A DNA stretch of 64,000 bases, from assembly GCA_916610825.1 (NCBI GenBank), contig OU744447.1, positions 35,333,024-35,397,023 of the forward strand. The letters are read 5' to 3'. The position numbers and the translations under genes were made by a program. The notes beneath the pieces are model-generated. The model did not search any database, was not told the origin of the DNA, and was given only the letters and a program-made list of their open reading frames with translations. Source of the DNA: Haliclystus octoradiatus. Its lineage: Eukaryota > Cnidaria > Staurozoa > Stauromedusae > Haliclystidae. Positions 13,591 to 25,799 of this stretch are shown in pieces; positions within the stretch are counted from its first letter, which is position 1; each line of letters starts with the position of its first letter.

Positions 13591-14693
13591 GTTTTCTTGA
13601 CATTCGATGCCTGATATGTACCTGTATTATGCACTGTACTTTAGTATACGTCCTTTTTCTCTTATAGATTTCTTATACTGTCAAACGTATGTAGTTGTAT
13701 ATAAGGGTAATACTGTGATATAGAAAAACAGTTTTTTTTCTTTTAAGTTTCGAGAATTGAAATCGTAAAAAACATCAGAACAATTATTTATGTAGTAAGA
13801 AATGTATTAGTGATAAAAATTGTAATAAAGATAATTAAATAATTGAAAGAATTATTGTAATTTTCTTACCTTAACGTTCTTGTATTAATTTTGATGATTT
13901 CTTTAAATCTGAAGAAATTTAAAATAAGTATTTGTGATGATTTTTAGTCCGCTTAAGACTAACAACATCACAACTATGAATTATAAATATTAAAACAAAT
14001 ACGAATTTATACATTTTTTTACCCTACTTAGTGGAAACAAAAGAAAGTTCCGGTTCTTTTTATTAGAACAATAAACAGATTTTTAAACTGAAATCTATAC
14101 TACAGTATATAAAGTTACATTTTTGTAAAGAAATTTCGAAATTCCTACATTTCTGAACATAAAATAAGATCAACATTTTGACTACTTCTACGTTTGATTT
14201 AAATTAAATTAATCAGTAAATTACAACAAATTATATTTTGAGACTATTACACTATATGAATTCAATATACACAAAATATCTCTATAAAACAAATCATGAA
14301 TTCGTTTTCTTTGCAAATTAATTAACTTATTTATTGGGTTGTAGTTTTGTTTAATTAATCATTACAATATCATTGTGATCTTTGTTATATTTTTCCTGTA
14401 TCATTTCCGCATTCGAAGCAATATTTGCTGGGATTTATATAGACAAATATTAATATTACTTTGAAATATTCATTGTATGAAAAGGTATTAATATTAAGAT
14501 GTTTCAAGTTTTAGAATTTGCGTGATTAATTTAATTGAGTCAATACTGTATATTAAATCTTTAAAGAATATTTAGCATACGGAACACTTCATGGGCACGA
14601 GGTGGAAACACGTATAAATTTTTTTTTTACGTTTCTTGAGAATGAACAGTATGTTTAACAATCATATATCGAATAGCACTATATTTACATTTA

Positions 14694-14699
<6 letters not shown>
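13591..14699. other. AT-rich non-coding stretch
   Basis: Nothing supported was found apart from homopolymer runs. Confidence 0.5.

Positions 14700-14732
<33 letters not shown>
14700..14732. repeat. (TA)n microsatellite
   Basis: An uninterrupted TA dinucleotide run, followed by AT-rich imperfect repeats. Confidence 0.9.
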
Positions 14733-14733
<1 letters not shown>

Positions 14734-14762
14734 ATAATTAATTAAAAAAATTAATTGTATTG

Positions 14763-14925
14763 AGTGTAAACTCTTATACACACATGTATATGAAAGTGCT
14801 CAATGTTTTTTAGGACAGAGACGAGGCAAATCAGAGACGAGGCAAAGCCTTTTCCGTAACTCGGAGTTTCACGCTTTTATTGCGATCTTCAGACGGTGGT
14901 ATCACCGTGGTATCTCTGTTTTATA

Positions 14926-14969
<44 letters not shown>

Positions 14970-14970
14970 C
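14763..14970 (-). repeat. diverged copy of the palindrome family plus (TA)n
   Basis: In reverse orientation this matches the tail and one arm of the 905-1054 family: gaaagtgctcaatg, GAGACGAGGCAAAGCC, CCGTAACTC.GAGTTTCACG and ATCTTCAGACGG. GAGACGAGGCAAA is duplicated locally (about 14819-14846). It ends in a second TA run (about 14930-14968). Confidence 0.7.
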
Positions 14971-17900
14971 AGCAGACAAGTACATGTTTCTGGCCATTAG
15001 CCTTCATCAGTACTGCTCAGTGAGCGAACAAGGAACTGACTTCAGTATATAACCTAAGTCAAGATGAGTTATAAATGTGGTGAAAAAATTCATCACATGA
15101 AAAAAACATCTGTGCCATACCAGAGATATATATATATCTGTATTACGCTTACCATCTGAATTGATAGAATATTTTTAACAATCCCATAACTATATTATAG
15201 TGTCTAACAGTCATTATATTTATCACTTTCAAAATGAATAAGTACTTTATATATTAATTAATTTAACGCAGTCTCTGTTGCATTGCTAAACTTCTGATGA
15301 TGACATCTTTTATGAAATTTAAATAGAAACAACAAAAATATCGAACAATAAAAGAAAATTAAATCAAATCGTGGTCTTTAAATTGAATAAAATGTTATAT
15401 TTTCATGATTTTTTGTAAATGTTCCCACATCGTAATTTAATGAATAGGTCTTGCCTAGTTTTGTGAGTATAATTTTGTAGATGCTGAGATCAACATATTT
15501 TATTTGTTACGAGTCTATCCCAGTGAGCTATTATACACTCCGTGACACGAATCACAAGTTACATGAGACTGAAAGCGTCCCACGACGTACTGAGGACAAT
15601 CGGGGGTCCCGAAAGTCATAATCAAGTCCCACATATGTCCTATATCAGTCTTTTCACGACGCCTTAAGGAAGATTTTTGCTGACAACAAATACGACCGAT
15701 TCAGGAAGTCGTCAAAGGTCATGCAGTACCTATATAGGACCGATCTACGACGTCGTGAAGACTTCCTGAAGACGTCTTTTGCTTCATGGGATTGACCTAC
15801 TATAGCTGCTGTGGTGAAGTCAGTCACTAGTTGGGCTATCCGAGCAGGAATAACGATGAAGGCGTTTATGGCCAGAGACACGTGTTTGATGTCTGTCTAT
15901 ACAGTTGTATTTCGCTGTGTTGCGATTGTGCATTTTCATACAGGAAATATGGAAGAATAATTTAGCCTTTTTAATCTCTACTTGATTTAATTTAAAGCAA
16001 AATTTATTGTACATGTCGCCTATTGAACGTTTTTCAAGTCTTGAAGTAAGTCCAAACACTTGTAAATTCAAGACTAATATTTTTAGTTATAAACAAAACA
16101 AAATTTTTTCTACCAAATTTCGACTGTATTTTGGTTTGGGTTGACCTATAGATCGGTGGAATTTTCTTTTATTTTGAATTTAATATATATATAATAATAT
16201 AGTCATACGAAGAGAAAAGGGTATTTTCGTGACCTGTGATCGCCGGGCTGTTTCTAGGCGTCGTTATTCATGAAATCGGTTATACCTCTCTCTACTTTGT
16301 CCACGATTTTGCAAATTTTGCCATCGTGGTTCGTGAAAGTTTTCTGTGATCTGTGCCGAGCACCCCCTTTCTCCCCTTCCTTTGAAGAATAGGATTCCAG
16401 GAGACTGGCTATCAGAATAATATGTTCATGAAGATGATTGCTAAATATAGCATCACCGTCATTTGATTCCCAAATATGGCAACTATTTAATGGTAATACC
16501 TTGGTTACTTCAAAATATTTACAATCTAGAGATTATTACTAAATCGCATTTATCCAAAGCCCTACTTAATCCGATCATTAGAAATTAAAATATATTTAGC
16601 GTGAATTCCACTTCTAAAAGTAAAACTGCATTTTAGATCCATTGTATATAAACAGTAATTGAAAATGATATTATACACAAGAAGAATGCAAGAATAATCT
16701 GCTCGATTGATCTTAAGGCAAGAAAATTTTACTTAAATCAAGTTTGTTTTTACTTGTTTCAAGCAAAACTTACAGTATTACATGTCCAACTACAGTATCA
16801 ATGCACATATCAACTATTTAAGTCCAGATCAATTGGAAATTGTACATGAACAATCATTATTTTCTCCTTAAAACCATAAATTTTGGCTCAGTTTTTTTCC
16901 AATGCACATGTATGCTTTACCAAAGGCACTGGTATACAATTCTATTCCCAGAGGAAAGTTGTTTCAGTTAAAAGCAGTGACAGTGAATGCTCATTGCTCA
17001 TTACTGAGATTAGACGCGACACTGTCGAACAATTTCAACAGATTCCAAAGCAGCATGTCCATGTAAGGAAAAGTGGGCGATTGGGTGGTCAATTTAACGC
17101 TATATATCAAACTATATATAGGAATGTTAGTTCTATTTAAAGAATTAATCTTCTTAATCGATTAATCTTCAAACTATGATAATCGGATTGAAGACAACAC
17201 AAACTCGATGTTAACAAATGTTATATAAGAAACAAAATGAGCGAAATTATGAGCATTATACACCCTTCAATTAGTGTGGACATGAATTACATGTTTTTCT
17301 TTTTTTGCAAAAATGCTGACTTTCCTGCTACATAAATCATTAATCAGAGCTTTCCTTTGTTTTACGTCTGTTTATGATGATGAATATTTTCCTCAGATAG
17401 CTTTCAGCGAAAGCAACACAATGAAAGCATGATGACTTTGAATTTTTGATGAGCTCTATTGTACACGCGCGTGCATCGTGACTCAGTGTTAGACATTGCT
17501 TCTTTTTCAATAGCCATATTTGGATCAAGTGACGCAAAACATGGAAAATTAAAAATTAAAATTATTTTGCAGAATGATAATTACAAAAATAAGATAGTTC
17601 AACAAATAAAATTGAAAAAAATTCGTCGCAATATTCCAAATTTCCCTATCGTTGAACATTCAGTTGACAATTAATACCTCACAACATTATTAATTTTATT
17701 AATTATTAATTAATTATTATTACACTTTATTAATTAAGAAACAGTCTGACAGCAGCTTAGAACAGCAGTAAATATCTCCCATGTATAAAGATCTTCCACT
17801 TTAAATGAATATAAACGTATAGACACACAATACGTAGTTTTTTATAAAGCAAGAAAAGGTTGTACAAAAAGTTATGAAATTAAGGGTACCAAACTTTTCT

Positions 17901-19180
17901 CAGAATATTCAAAGCTGTAAAATAGGCATAAATATGACTATTTTATGGGGCTAAACTAAAGTCGTACAGCACGTATGGTGTAATTATCTCTAGTCTCTAT
18001 TGCCAATTAATTCGGTCCAAACGAAGTTCAACTCATCTTCTTGGGAAGCAAAAAAAAAAACAATCTCTAGTCCCAACGATACAAAAACATTTCCAATTAA
18101 ATAAAATGAAAGTTGTACAGTAATTAATTAAAAAAAAAAAAAAAACGGTTTCTTGAATCAATTTATGTACTTAAGTTTCTTAAACGTTTCTAATATTAAG
18201 AGTACATGTTTTTTTTATAAGAATCAAAGCAAAGACTATATATAGAACTAAAAGTTTTTTAAATTTTATATGAATTTAGTACCAAAAGTTTCTTAAAAGT
18301 TTCGTAATATACTAAGCTGTGGAAAAGCAGTAAAATAAAAAACATAAACATTGCCATTTCATAATAATAATAATAATATTAAATTTGAAACTTCTATTAT
18401 AAATCAGCTGAAATGGAATACAGTACGATAAAATACATATAAGAGGGTATTTCGTTTTAGAAAAAAAAGGTGATGTTTCTTGAATAATGTTGAAGATTTA
18501 CTATAGAGTTTCGTAAAACTTTTTAAGGCTAAGTAATAAGTTTCTAATATCAATAGGTATTTTTTAAATATAAAAACGTTTCCTATGTTTCTTAAATACA
18601 TCTAATATATCAAAATAAAGTATATATATACCTTTGCAATGAGATAAACGTCTTGTTAATCCAATTTTTCACATTTGACATTTCTATAATGAAGAATGAG
18701 ATTTTTAACAATTTTTTTCTATTTACAATATATAAACATTAAATCTAAAAGGTGCTTCAGTGGCATTGAATATTAGTAAATACAGCTGGTTATAACTTCA
18801 TATTCAAGTTTGCTAATCCAAACAAAGGTTGAAAGATAGAAATTGACGTCAATATTGATAATTAAAATAGTAAGATGTACATCAACAATAAGGTGTAGTA
18901 TATAATTAACCCCCAAATATATCTACTTAATTTTAATCTCCTTCTAGATAAGTTGAATGTGCATCGGCGGGAAAATAAATCAACTACAAAAAAAAAAAAA
19001 AACTGCATCTTCGATTATTGCATTGATGCAGTGTACGCCACTAACAAAGGTATTGACCATATCGTCTTGCGGGCTCATAGAAGTAGAAAAATGAATGCCA
19101 ATTCTCAAGCCACAGGTAGTGCATACATCAAGCACCATATACAAAGACTGAGTGCAAAGTTCGTTGATTGATTTTATGCC
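14971..19180. other. non-coding stretch, mixed composition
   Basis: No supported gene. A patch at about 15500-15890 is noticeably richer in G+C (words such as GACGTCGTGAAGACTTCCTGAAGACGTC) but has no open frame with family features, so it may be an old element. A plus-strand frame at 16883-17140 (85 codons) has no convincing domain. Poly-A runs occur at about 18047 and 18130. Confidence 0.5.
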
Positions 19181-19700
19181 TTTAAGGCAAACTCAAAACT
19201 GATTTCTGCTGTATTTATCCGAATTTCCATTTATGCGGAAATGTTGTCAGTCCTGTGAAAAAAGTGTCTTAATACTGTTATCAGTTTATGCTGACTTATC
19301 AGATCAGGTATTTCTGAATAAAAGATGATGTTGATGTTTAACGGAGAACTTAATTCCATAAAATATATAACTCTGTGTCAAAACCAGGTTGTGTCAAAAC
19401 CATGTTGCAGACAAGCAAGAACTTTACTTGCCTGGATTTTAATTAAGCCAGTCACACTGTATGTAGCCAGGGAAATTCTGTATAGGGTAGATGCTGACAT
19501 TTTCATGCTAGATACCTTTCATGGGTTACAACGTATTTTGTTTGCAGTGACAAAATCCCCCCAACTAAATACAAATAAATAATGGGGCATTAACAAATGG
19601 GTCATGAATAATATACAGCATATCCCAAATTTATGCCGTGTATTTTGATCAGTGCTCTTTAAAAAAAAAAAAAGTCAATGAGTATATTGGTCTATGCGAT

Positions 19701-20143
19701 GGATATTTTTGTAAATCAAACGCCCGATAGAATAAATGTCACTACTTACAACATGGATAGATTTGTAATTTGTTATCGGATCGACGGCTTCAAATTTCAT
19801 ACTTAATTGTGATTTTCATCAGAATCCACAATTCATTTGAAAACCATGTTTTTTTATAAGAAATTCCCCCAATGTTTTACAACAAAATCAATAAATTAGA
19901 ACGCTATCTTTCATGAACGAGCGAACGAATGAATGAATAAATGAATGAATGAATAACATTTTGATGTAAAACATTGGGGAATTTCTTATAAAAAACATGG
20001 TTTTCAAATGAATCGTGCATTCTGGTGAAAAGCACAATTAAGTACAAAATTTGAAGCCTTCGATCCGATAACAAATTACAAATCTATCCATGTTGTAAGT
20101 AGTGATCTTTATTCTATTTGGCGTTTGCTTTACAAAAATATCC
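19701..20143. repeat. fold-back element with about 185-bp arms
   Basis: Bases 19701-19885 and about 19957-20143 are near-perfect reverse complements, from GGATATTTTTGTAAA at the left end to its complement at the right. Matching internal stretches include AACATGGATAGATTTG and TTTCTTATAAAAAACATGG. The 70-base loop holds GAATGAATGAATAAATG repeats. No coding capacity. It is a MITE or fold-back insertion of unknown class; no clear target duplication was seen. Confidence 0.85.
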
Positions 20144-20156
20144 TTCGATTTACAAT

Positions 20157-20415
20157 ATTATTGAATAATGAATGAATAAATGAATATGAATAAATGAGTT
20201 CAATAATGAATGAATGAATGGATGAATGAATGAATGAATGAATGGATGGATGAATGAATGAATAAATGGATGAATGAATGAATGAATGACCGAATGAATG
20301 AATGAATGGATGAATGAATGAATAAATGGATGAATGAATGAATGAATGAATGAATGCAGGAATGAATGAATGAATGAATGAATGCAGGAATGAATGAATG
20401 AATGAATGAATGATA
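20157..20415. repeat. (AATG)n compound microsatellite
   Basis: About 260 bases of GAATGAATG with GGATG, AATAAATG and GCAGG variants. The long minus-strand frame here (His-Ser-Phe-Ile repeats) is a by-product of the repeat and not a gene. Confidence 0.95.
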
Positions 20416-20544
20416 GGATATATTTTATTTCCGTAAAATAACATGCATGTTGGTAAGCCTACAGAAAATGGCATTAAAGTTTGTAATTATATAAAATGAT
20501 TTCAGTCTTGGAATTTAAAATGATTTATAATTTATAATTGAGTT

Positions 20545-20745
20545 CAAGATATCGTGACTTGCAGGGTCCGACAAAAGGTTCAGCCTTCTGGAATCCTAGG
20601 GGCATTTCAAATTTTTCTTCTGAATTTTCTTGTTGAAGTTTGACCAGAAAGTCATTAAAAACATCAATTTCCTTCTGAATTTTGTCTAGCCTTCCGGGAT
20701 CTAGGATCCCAGGATCCCCACTTTTGTCGAACCCTGGTGACTTGT
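20545..20745. repeat. dispersed repeat related to 23885-23975
   Basis: It shares CTTCTGAATTTTG, CC.GGATCTAGGATCCC and ATCC....TTTTGTC.AACC with the segment at 23885-23975. Short minus-strand frames (20525-20809) are not conserved between the copies. Class unknown. Confidence 0.55.
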
Positions 20746-20861
20746 CTTCAGAATATAGTTTAATTTCAAAATTATATACAGATTTTTTACAACGGGTAGC
20801 TAGAGACAAAGAATTATTAGTAGTTATATATTATAATAATAATACAATACAATCACTTATA

Positions 20862-21070
20862 TATACATAATACTGTCTGTTTATATATCACAATATTTCT
20901 ATATTTCTATATTTCTATATTTCGATATTTCGATATTGTGTCTCATGTTCTCCTCCAGAGTTCATACTCCGTATTATACAGCGATAGTCAGCTTAGTCAA
21001 TTGTTTAATTATAAGTGATTTGAAAGTTTTATCATAGAAGGTCCATTATGGACTACACTCATTGCTAGTA
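20862..21070 (+). repeat. internally deleted copy of the 3.05-kb tandem unit
   Basis: The left part (TACTGTCTGTTTATATATCA and an ATTTC-rich run) matches the start of the 3-kb units. From TGTGTCTC at 20937 it matches their end, through the hairpin GTCCATTATGGAC to GCTAGTA. In a full unit, TGTGTCT occurs at both junctions (25860 and 28716 in unit 1), so this copy looks like a microhomology-mediated loss of 2856 bases. Confidence 0.85.
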
Positions 21071-21597
21071 ATATTAATAGTGGTATTGTTCCACACCAGT
21101 CTTGATATAGAGCTCAATGAAATTAATCAGAGCATTTATATAAATCGCCTGATGATCACCTTCTGGTGTGAAACTTGAAGTAGCGGACATTTAGAATGTT
21201 TCATTTTTGACTCTCATTTTATAATTATACATTATAAAGCAAAAGAGTATCGATACAAAGTATTTGTATTAGAAATTGCCATAATCAAGCGGCCAATGGG
21301 GTGTAAATTTAAATATCCGTTCATCATTAGGCTCAACGAAGTTATTAATGATTTAAAAAACAGAATCAAATAAAAGATAAGTTGTAAAGAATAGAATCAA
21401 CTCAAACATTATGATCACATAATTATGTAAAGAAATAAACTAAAATACATAATACGAAGAAAAGAAAAGAAATACATACCACGATCTAGATATGTCGATG
21501 CTTTGAAGATAAATTTTTATAATATACATTTGGAATAAAATCTAAGACAATAAAAAGTCAAAAATTATACTTCGTTTGGATTGAAAATACAAATATT

Positions 21598-22440
21598 GAT
21601 GTCAAAAGCAGCTAAAATCATACTCAAATAAAACCTAATTAGAACAATTTAGATATATATACAGTATACCAATATTTAATTAAATCCAACCTTATTATAT
21701 AGTACGCAAGTTGTCACCTGAGAGATGTTTATTTTCCGATGTTTATTTTCCGGGGGGGGGGGGTAACTTCAATACTTTGAGTATACGGGGACGTTCAAAA
21801 ATTAAAGGGTACCTTTTTCAAAATCCTGAACAAATTTTTAGGGTATGCCTTTATCAAAAAATGTTTTGACGTATCATTTTGACATTGATGTCAAAGGCAG
21901 CTAAATCATACTCAAATAAAACCTAATTAGAACAATTTAGATATATATATACAGTATACCAATATTTAATTAAATCCAACCTTATTATATAGCACGCAAG
22001 TTGTCACCTGAGAGATGTTTATTTTCCGGGGGGGGGGGTAACTTCAATACTTTGAGTATACGGGGACGTTCAAAAATTAAAGGGTACCTTTTTCAAAATC
22101 CTGAACAAATTTTTAGGGTATGCCTTTATCAAAAAATGTTTTGACGTATCATTTTGACATTGATGTCAAAGGCAGCTAAATCATACTCAAATAAAACCTA
22201 ATTAGAACAATTTAGATATATATATACAGTATACCAATATTTAATTAAATCCAACCTTATTATATAGTACGCAAGTTGTCACCTTAGAGATGTTTATTTT
22301 CCGGAGGGGGGGGGTAACTTCAATACTTTGAGTATACGGGGACGTTCAAAAATTAAAGGGTACCTTTTTCAAAATCCTGAACAAATTTTTAGGGTATGCT
22401 TTTATCAAAAAATGTTTTGACGCATCATTTATGACACTTT
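21598..22440 (+). repeat. three-copy tandem repeat of about 275-288 bp with a G-run
   Basis: Three successive copies begin near 21598, 21886 and 22160 (GATGTCAAA.GCAGCTAAA). Each has CTCAAATAAAACCTAATTAG, a poly-G run of 8-12 bases after ATTTTCC, and ACGGGGACGTTCAAAAATTA. The G-run differs in length or composition in every copy. A partial fourth match (GTATACGGGGACGTTCAAA) sits at about 23545-23600. Non-coding. Confidence 0.92.
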
Positions 22441-24478
22441 TTAATGTTTTATCTTACAAAACAAATTTTGCCTATGAATTTTTAGTTTTTGGTTGAATCT
22501 GTCATTCAATAAAATATCTTTGGGGTGTTTTCATCATGTGAAAAATTTGTATGGTCATTCTGCGAAAGTTCCCCGTTGAAGCGCAATGGGAGTTACCCCC
22601 CACCCGGGGTTTATTTCTCGCTTTGACTTCTGCAGATTCTTGATTAGCATAATATTTTATGTCTGTATTTTATGTAGTACTGTAAAACTATAGTACAAAC
22701 GTTCCTATATAGCTGCTCTCTCATTACAAGTCACCAAATATTTGTTCCTTATGTCTTTGCGTATTATATAAATTATCTATGGCGTTTTTCGCCATTGCCT
22801 TCGATTTTTCAATATGGAGAGCATCGTTATTGTCCATGACAACGGAGCATCTACGAATAAAAATCGCCCGCTAAGACTTTCAATTATTTTCTAAATAAAC
22901 GCAATGCAGATATTAATATTGTATTTGTATTCGTAAGGAATCTTCAAATTAAACAATAGCTATAGAACGTTAAATTTATATCTTGTAATTTGATAATGAC
23001 AACAGCATGTCGAAACGTCGGAACAAATTTACTCGTGAATTTTTGTCGCTATCTTTCATAATAAAATATATATGATAGGCTTTGATAAATGGATAGTGTT
23101 GAGTTTTGAAAAGAGTTCATGAAAAGGGTCAAATTCGCAAGACGAAGTCACGTGTCTAATATCAACACACAGCTGGAAGTCGTGGTGAAGCACCAAACAC
23201 TTCTAGTACAAACCTTTGCTAAATATAGCACATTCTAATCTCATTTTAGACTTCGTTGAAAGTCCAATTTGTATTTTGAGAATGGAATCGTGTTATTTAA
23301 AAATTCAGACATCATATATAGCAATTTTATAATCTATTTCCCGCTTCTATGATCATTTTATATGCATTTGAGCTAAGAAGGGCTTGACCGTAAAATTACT
23401 GTCCCTGAAAAAGGTGTCCTGCTGTGATTCTATTGCTTGATCGGTCCAACCCCTCCATTGCGCCTTGCGAATTCAGTAGCCTATCCACTAAGTTTTCAGT
23501 ATGTTTTTAGATTTTTTAAATTCGTGGTCTATGATGCCCGGGGGTAACTTCCATACTTAGGTATACGGGGACGTTCAAATATTATAGGGTACCTTATAGG
23601 GTACTCAACACGTCTGGCTTAAGAGCATTCTACACCAAAGACACAATTTCCATTTTCCACCCAGGATCTCTCGCCATGGACACAGTGAAAACGTGATAAT
23701 GACAAAGGGGGTCATACAAGCTCGAAGATTCATCAATGCTGTCAACATGGAGCAGGAGTCAATACAACGAGAATTCAAAAATGTGTTGATAAAACTTGTC
23801 AGTTGGTTGTTGGTAATGTTTGAGGAAGGCTCTGTAGGGACAGGGACAGTCATCTGAACTTTTTGTTGATGTTTGTTCCGTAGACTCTGTAGAAAAAAAA
23901 ATTCAAATTTCTTCTGAATTTTGATCCATCCAGGATGTAGGATCCCGGGATCCTATATTTTGTCAAACCATGGGGACACTGGGGGTTGCGATGTGGAATG
24001 AATCACTCTAGTTCTTGTATGAAAGATACATTTCTTTGTCCCGCGTATCTTCCGTTGCTAGGTGTTGATAAATATAGCATGTGCTTGAGATATGGATCAC
24101 ATGACCGTGCTTGGTTGATAAATTGTTGGCATTGCAGAAGCATTTTCTCCATGCAGAATATCAGACACATTAGGGGCCTACCGTTTGTCCTTGTATATTT
24201 TGGAAGCTCCTTCAATGTGGAATAAGGTATAATATCGAAGCCAAAATTTGGTATTCTGCTACAACCATTGAACTGCCGTCAAATGTGCGCTGTCGCGTTG
24301 GTCGTCAATTTATGCTACCTGTTCTTAGTGGTATCAATGTTGAGTTAATAATTGACCAAAATCCTGTTTTCCCTAATATAAAATGTAAAACCTTTCAAGT
24401 GACGTTCTTTGGAGGCACACTTGTCTCATCACTGATAAGTTATCAGCTGCCAAGAGAAAAAAGAAACAAAGCTACGAA
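22441..24478. other. non-coding or decayed repeat DNA
   Basis: It contains the 22754-22885 partner of the 1408-1527 repeat, the partial G-run repeat at 23545, and a diverged repeat at 23885-23975. Frames at 23605-23853 (minus) and 23986-24225 (plus) show no recognisable domain; they might be remnants of an unknown element. Confidence 0.45.
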
Positions 24479-24690
24479 GAGAGGATTGCCTCAGATGGCA
24501 GAGCAATCGATCTTCAGATATGATCATATCTTATAGACTGTGGTTCAAATCCCTTGAATGTAAACTCAGCCTTGGACTTTATCTATCTAAAACATCAAAT
24601 GAGTAGCATCTTCAGATGGCAGTTGGAATGGTTCGGAGGGAATTGCATTGTGACTAGCTGCGGCAATGCGGTGCATCGTTGTGCATTGAC
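24479..24690 (+). repeat. tRNA-derived SINE (third family), copy 1
   Basis: The head at 24479-24553 shows a decayed A-box (TTGCCTCAGATGGCAGAGC) and B-box (GGTTCAAATCCC). The body AACTCAGCCTTGGACTTTATCT... matches the better-preserved copy at 45277-45460. Confidence 0.7.
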
Positions 24691-25799
24691 AATCGAGGAC
24701 TATCCGCCGTGAAATCTGTTGAAATTGATCTGCAGTGTCGCGGCTGAGACTAATAAAGAGCAATTAATATCATTCCTCTTAGCGGAAAGAGCCACTTCTC
24801 TTGAAATAGAAAAGTGGTACGGGCACCTTCGTCCTTCAGTAGGGCGATACCGTATCAATTACTATTTTACCTCACATCCAGTGTGCTGATATACAACACA
24901 CTATTGAAGATGCATTCTCTCACTTTCCTATACTACAAAATGAACCTGATGAAGATGAAGTTATTGAACCGCAAATATTACACAATATCCCAACCATTAC
25001 TTGCATCACTTCACGAAAAGTGGCTGACGACAACCATTGAACACAATTATGTGAGTAAGCCAAGCTAGATCTCTTTTATAGAAAGCTTTATTCTGCTTTT
25101 CAGAGAGAAGAGGACTTTAGCCTTGTGAACGAATGCTTGATAGTTGTGGTGATCTTCTCACTCTCATTCGTCGTGATAGAAAATTTTTACAGTACTACAC
25201 TTAACTGTTTTTCAAGATTTCAAATTCTCACTTTTCAAAATTCTTATTTCTGAAAAAATACATATTTGTTTAGCAAAAAATTTGGGAAAGCAATCAAGTC
25301 ACTTAGTACAACAAGTTAAGGTAACATTTTTGATTTTCAATTTTTTACGAGTCAACCCTAATTGTGTAACTGAGCGTAATTGCAACCTTTCAAAATGTTT
25401 ATATGAATGTCCTGTTAATGCGTAAACTTATAATGAATGTTCATACTATACAACAATTATTGCTATTGCTCACCAACGTCAGATGTCTTTTTTAGGTCAC
25501 ATTGAAAGATCAAAGACGTATGCCCCTCAACCGCTGCATGACATCCTTTACTGGCAACTGAAGGAGATGTTTCGATGGGGCTATGGGAAAGTAGCATCTT
25601 TTCATAATGATTTGTATTGTGAATTGTCTTATTTACAAGTTTCTTTGTTAGCTATGTCTGACCGTAATTTGTGGCGTTCTTTGTGTAGCAAATATGTAAG
25701 GCGTAAGAGGGACGGCACATTCCTATAATGTGACTGTATCTATCTACTTATCTACTTATATTAATAATACTGTCTGTTTATATATCACAATCACTTATA
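24691..25799. other. unassigned region with small open frames
   Basis: Plus-strand frames at 24814-25068 and 25483-25728 (81 codons, ending RRKRDGTFL) lie here. Neither has a recognisable domain, and no splice-linked partner was found. They may be remnants of an unknown mobile element. The last 60 bases carry a partial duplication of the 3-kb unit start (TACTGTCTGTTTATATATCAC twice). Confidence 0.4.

Noticed and set aside
16883-17140. 85-codon plus frame with a SQRKVVSVKSSDSE word, considered as a copia-type RNase H remnant
   Set aside because: The resemblance is limited to a dozen residues; no neighbouring reverse transcriptase, integrase or LTR was found.
20130-20474. 114-codon minus-strand frame rich in HSFIHSFI
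   Set aside because: It is the translation of the (AATG)n microsatellite; no non-repetitive coding signal.
23440-23500. tRNA-like words on the minus strand (TTAGTGGATAGGC, GGGGTTGGACC)
   Set aside because: The B-box is too diverged and no second copy with a shared body was seen.
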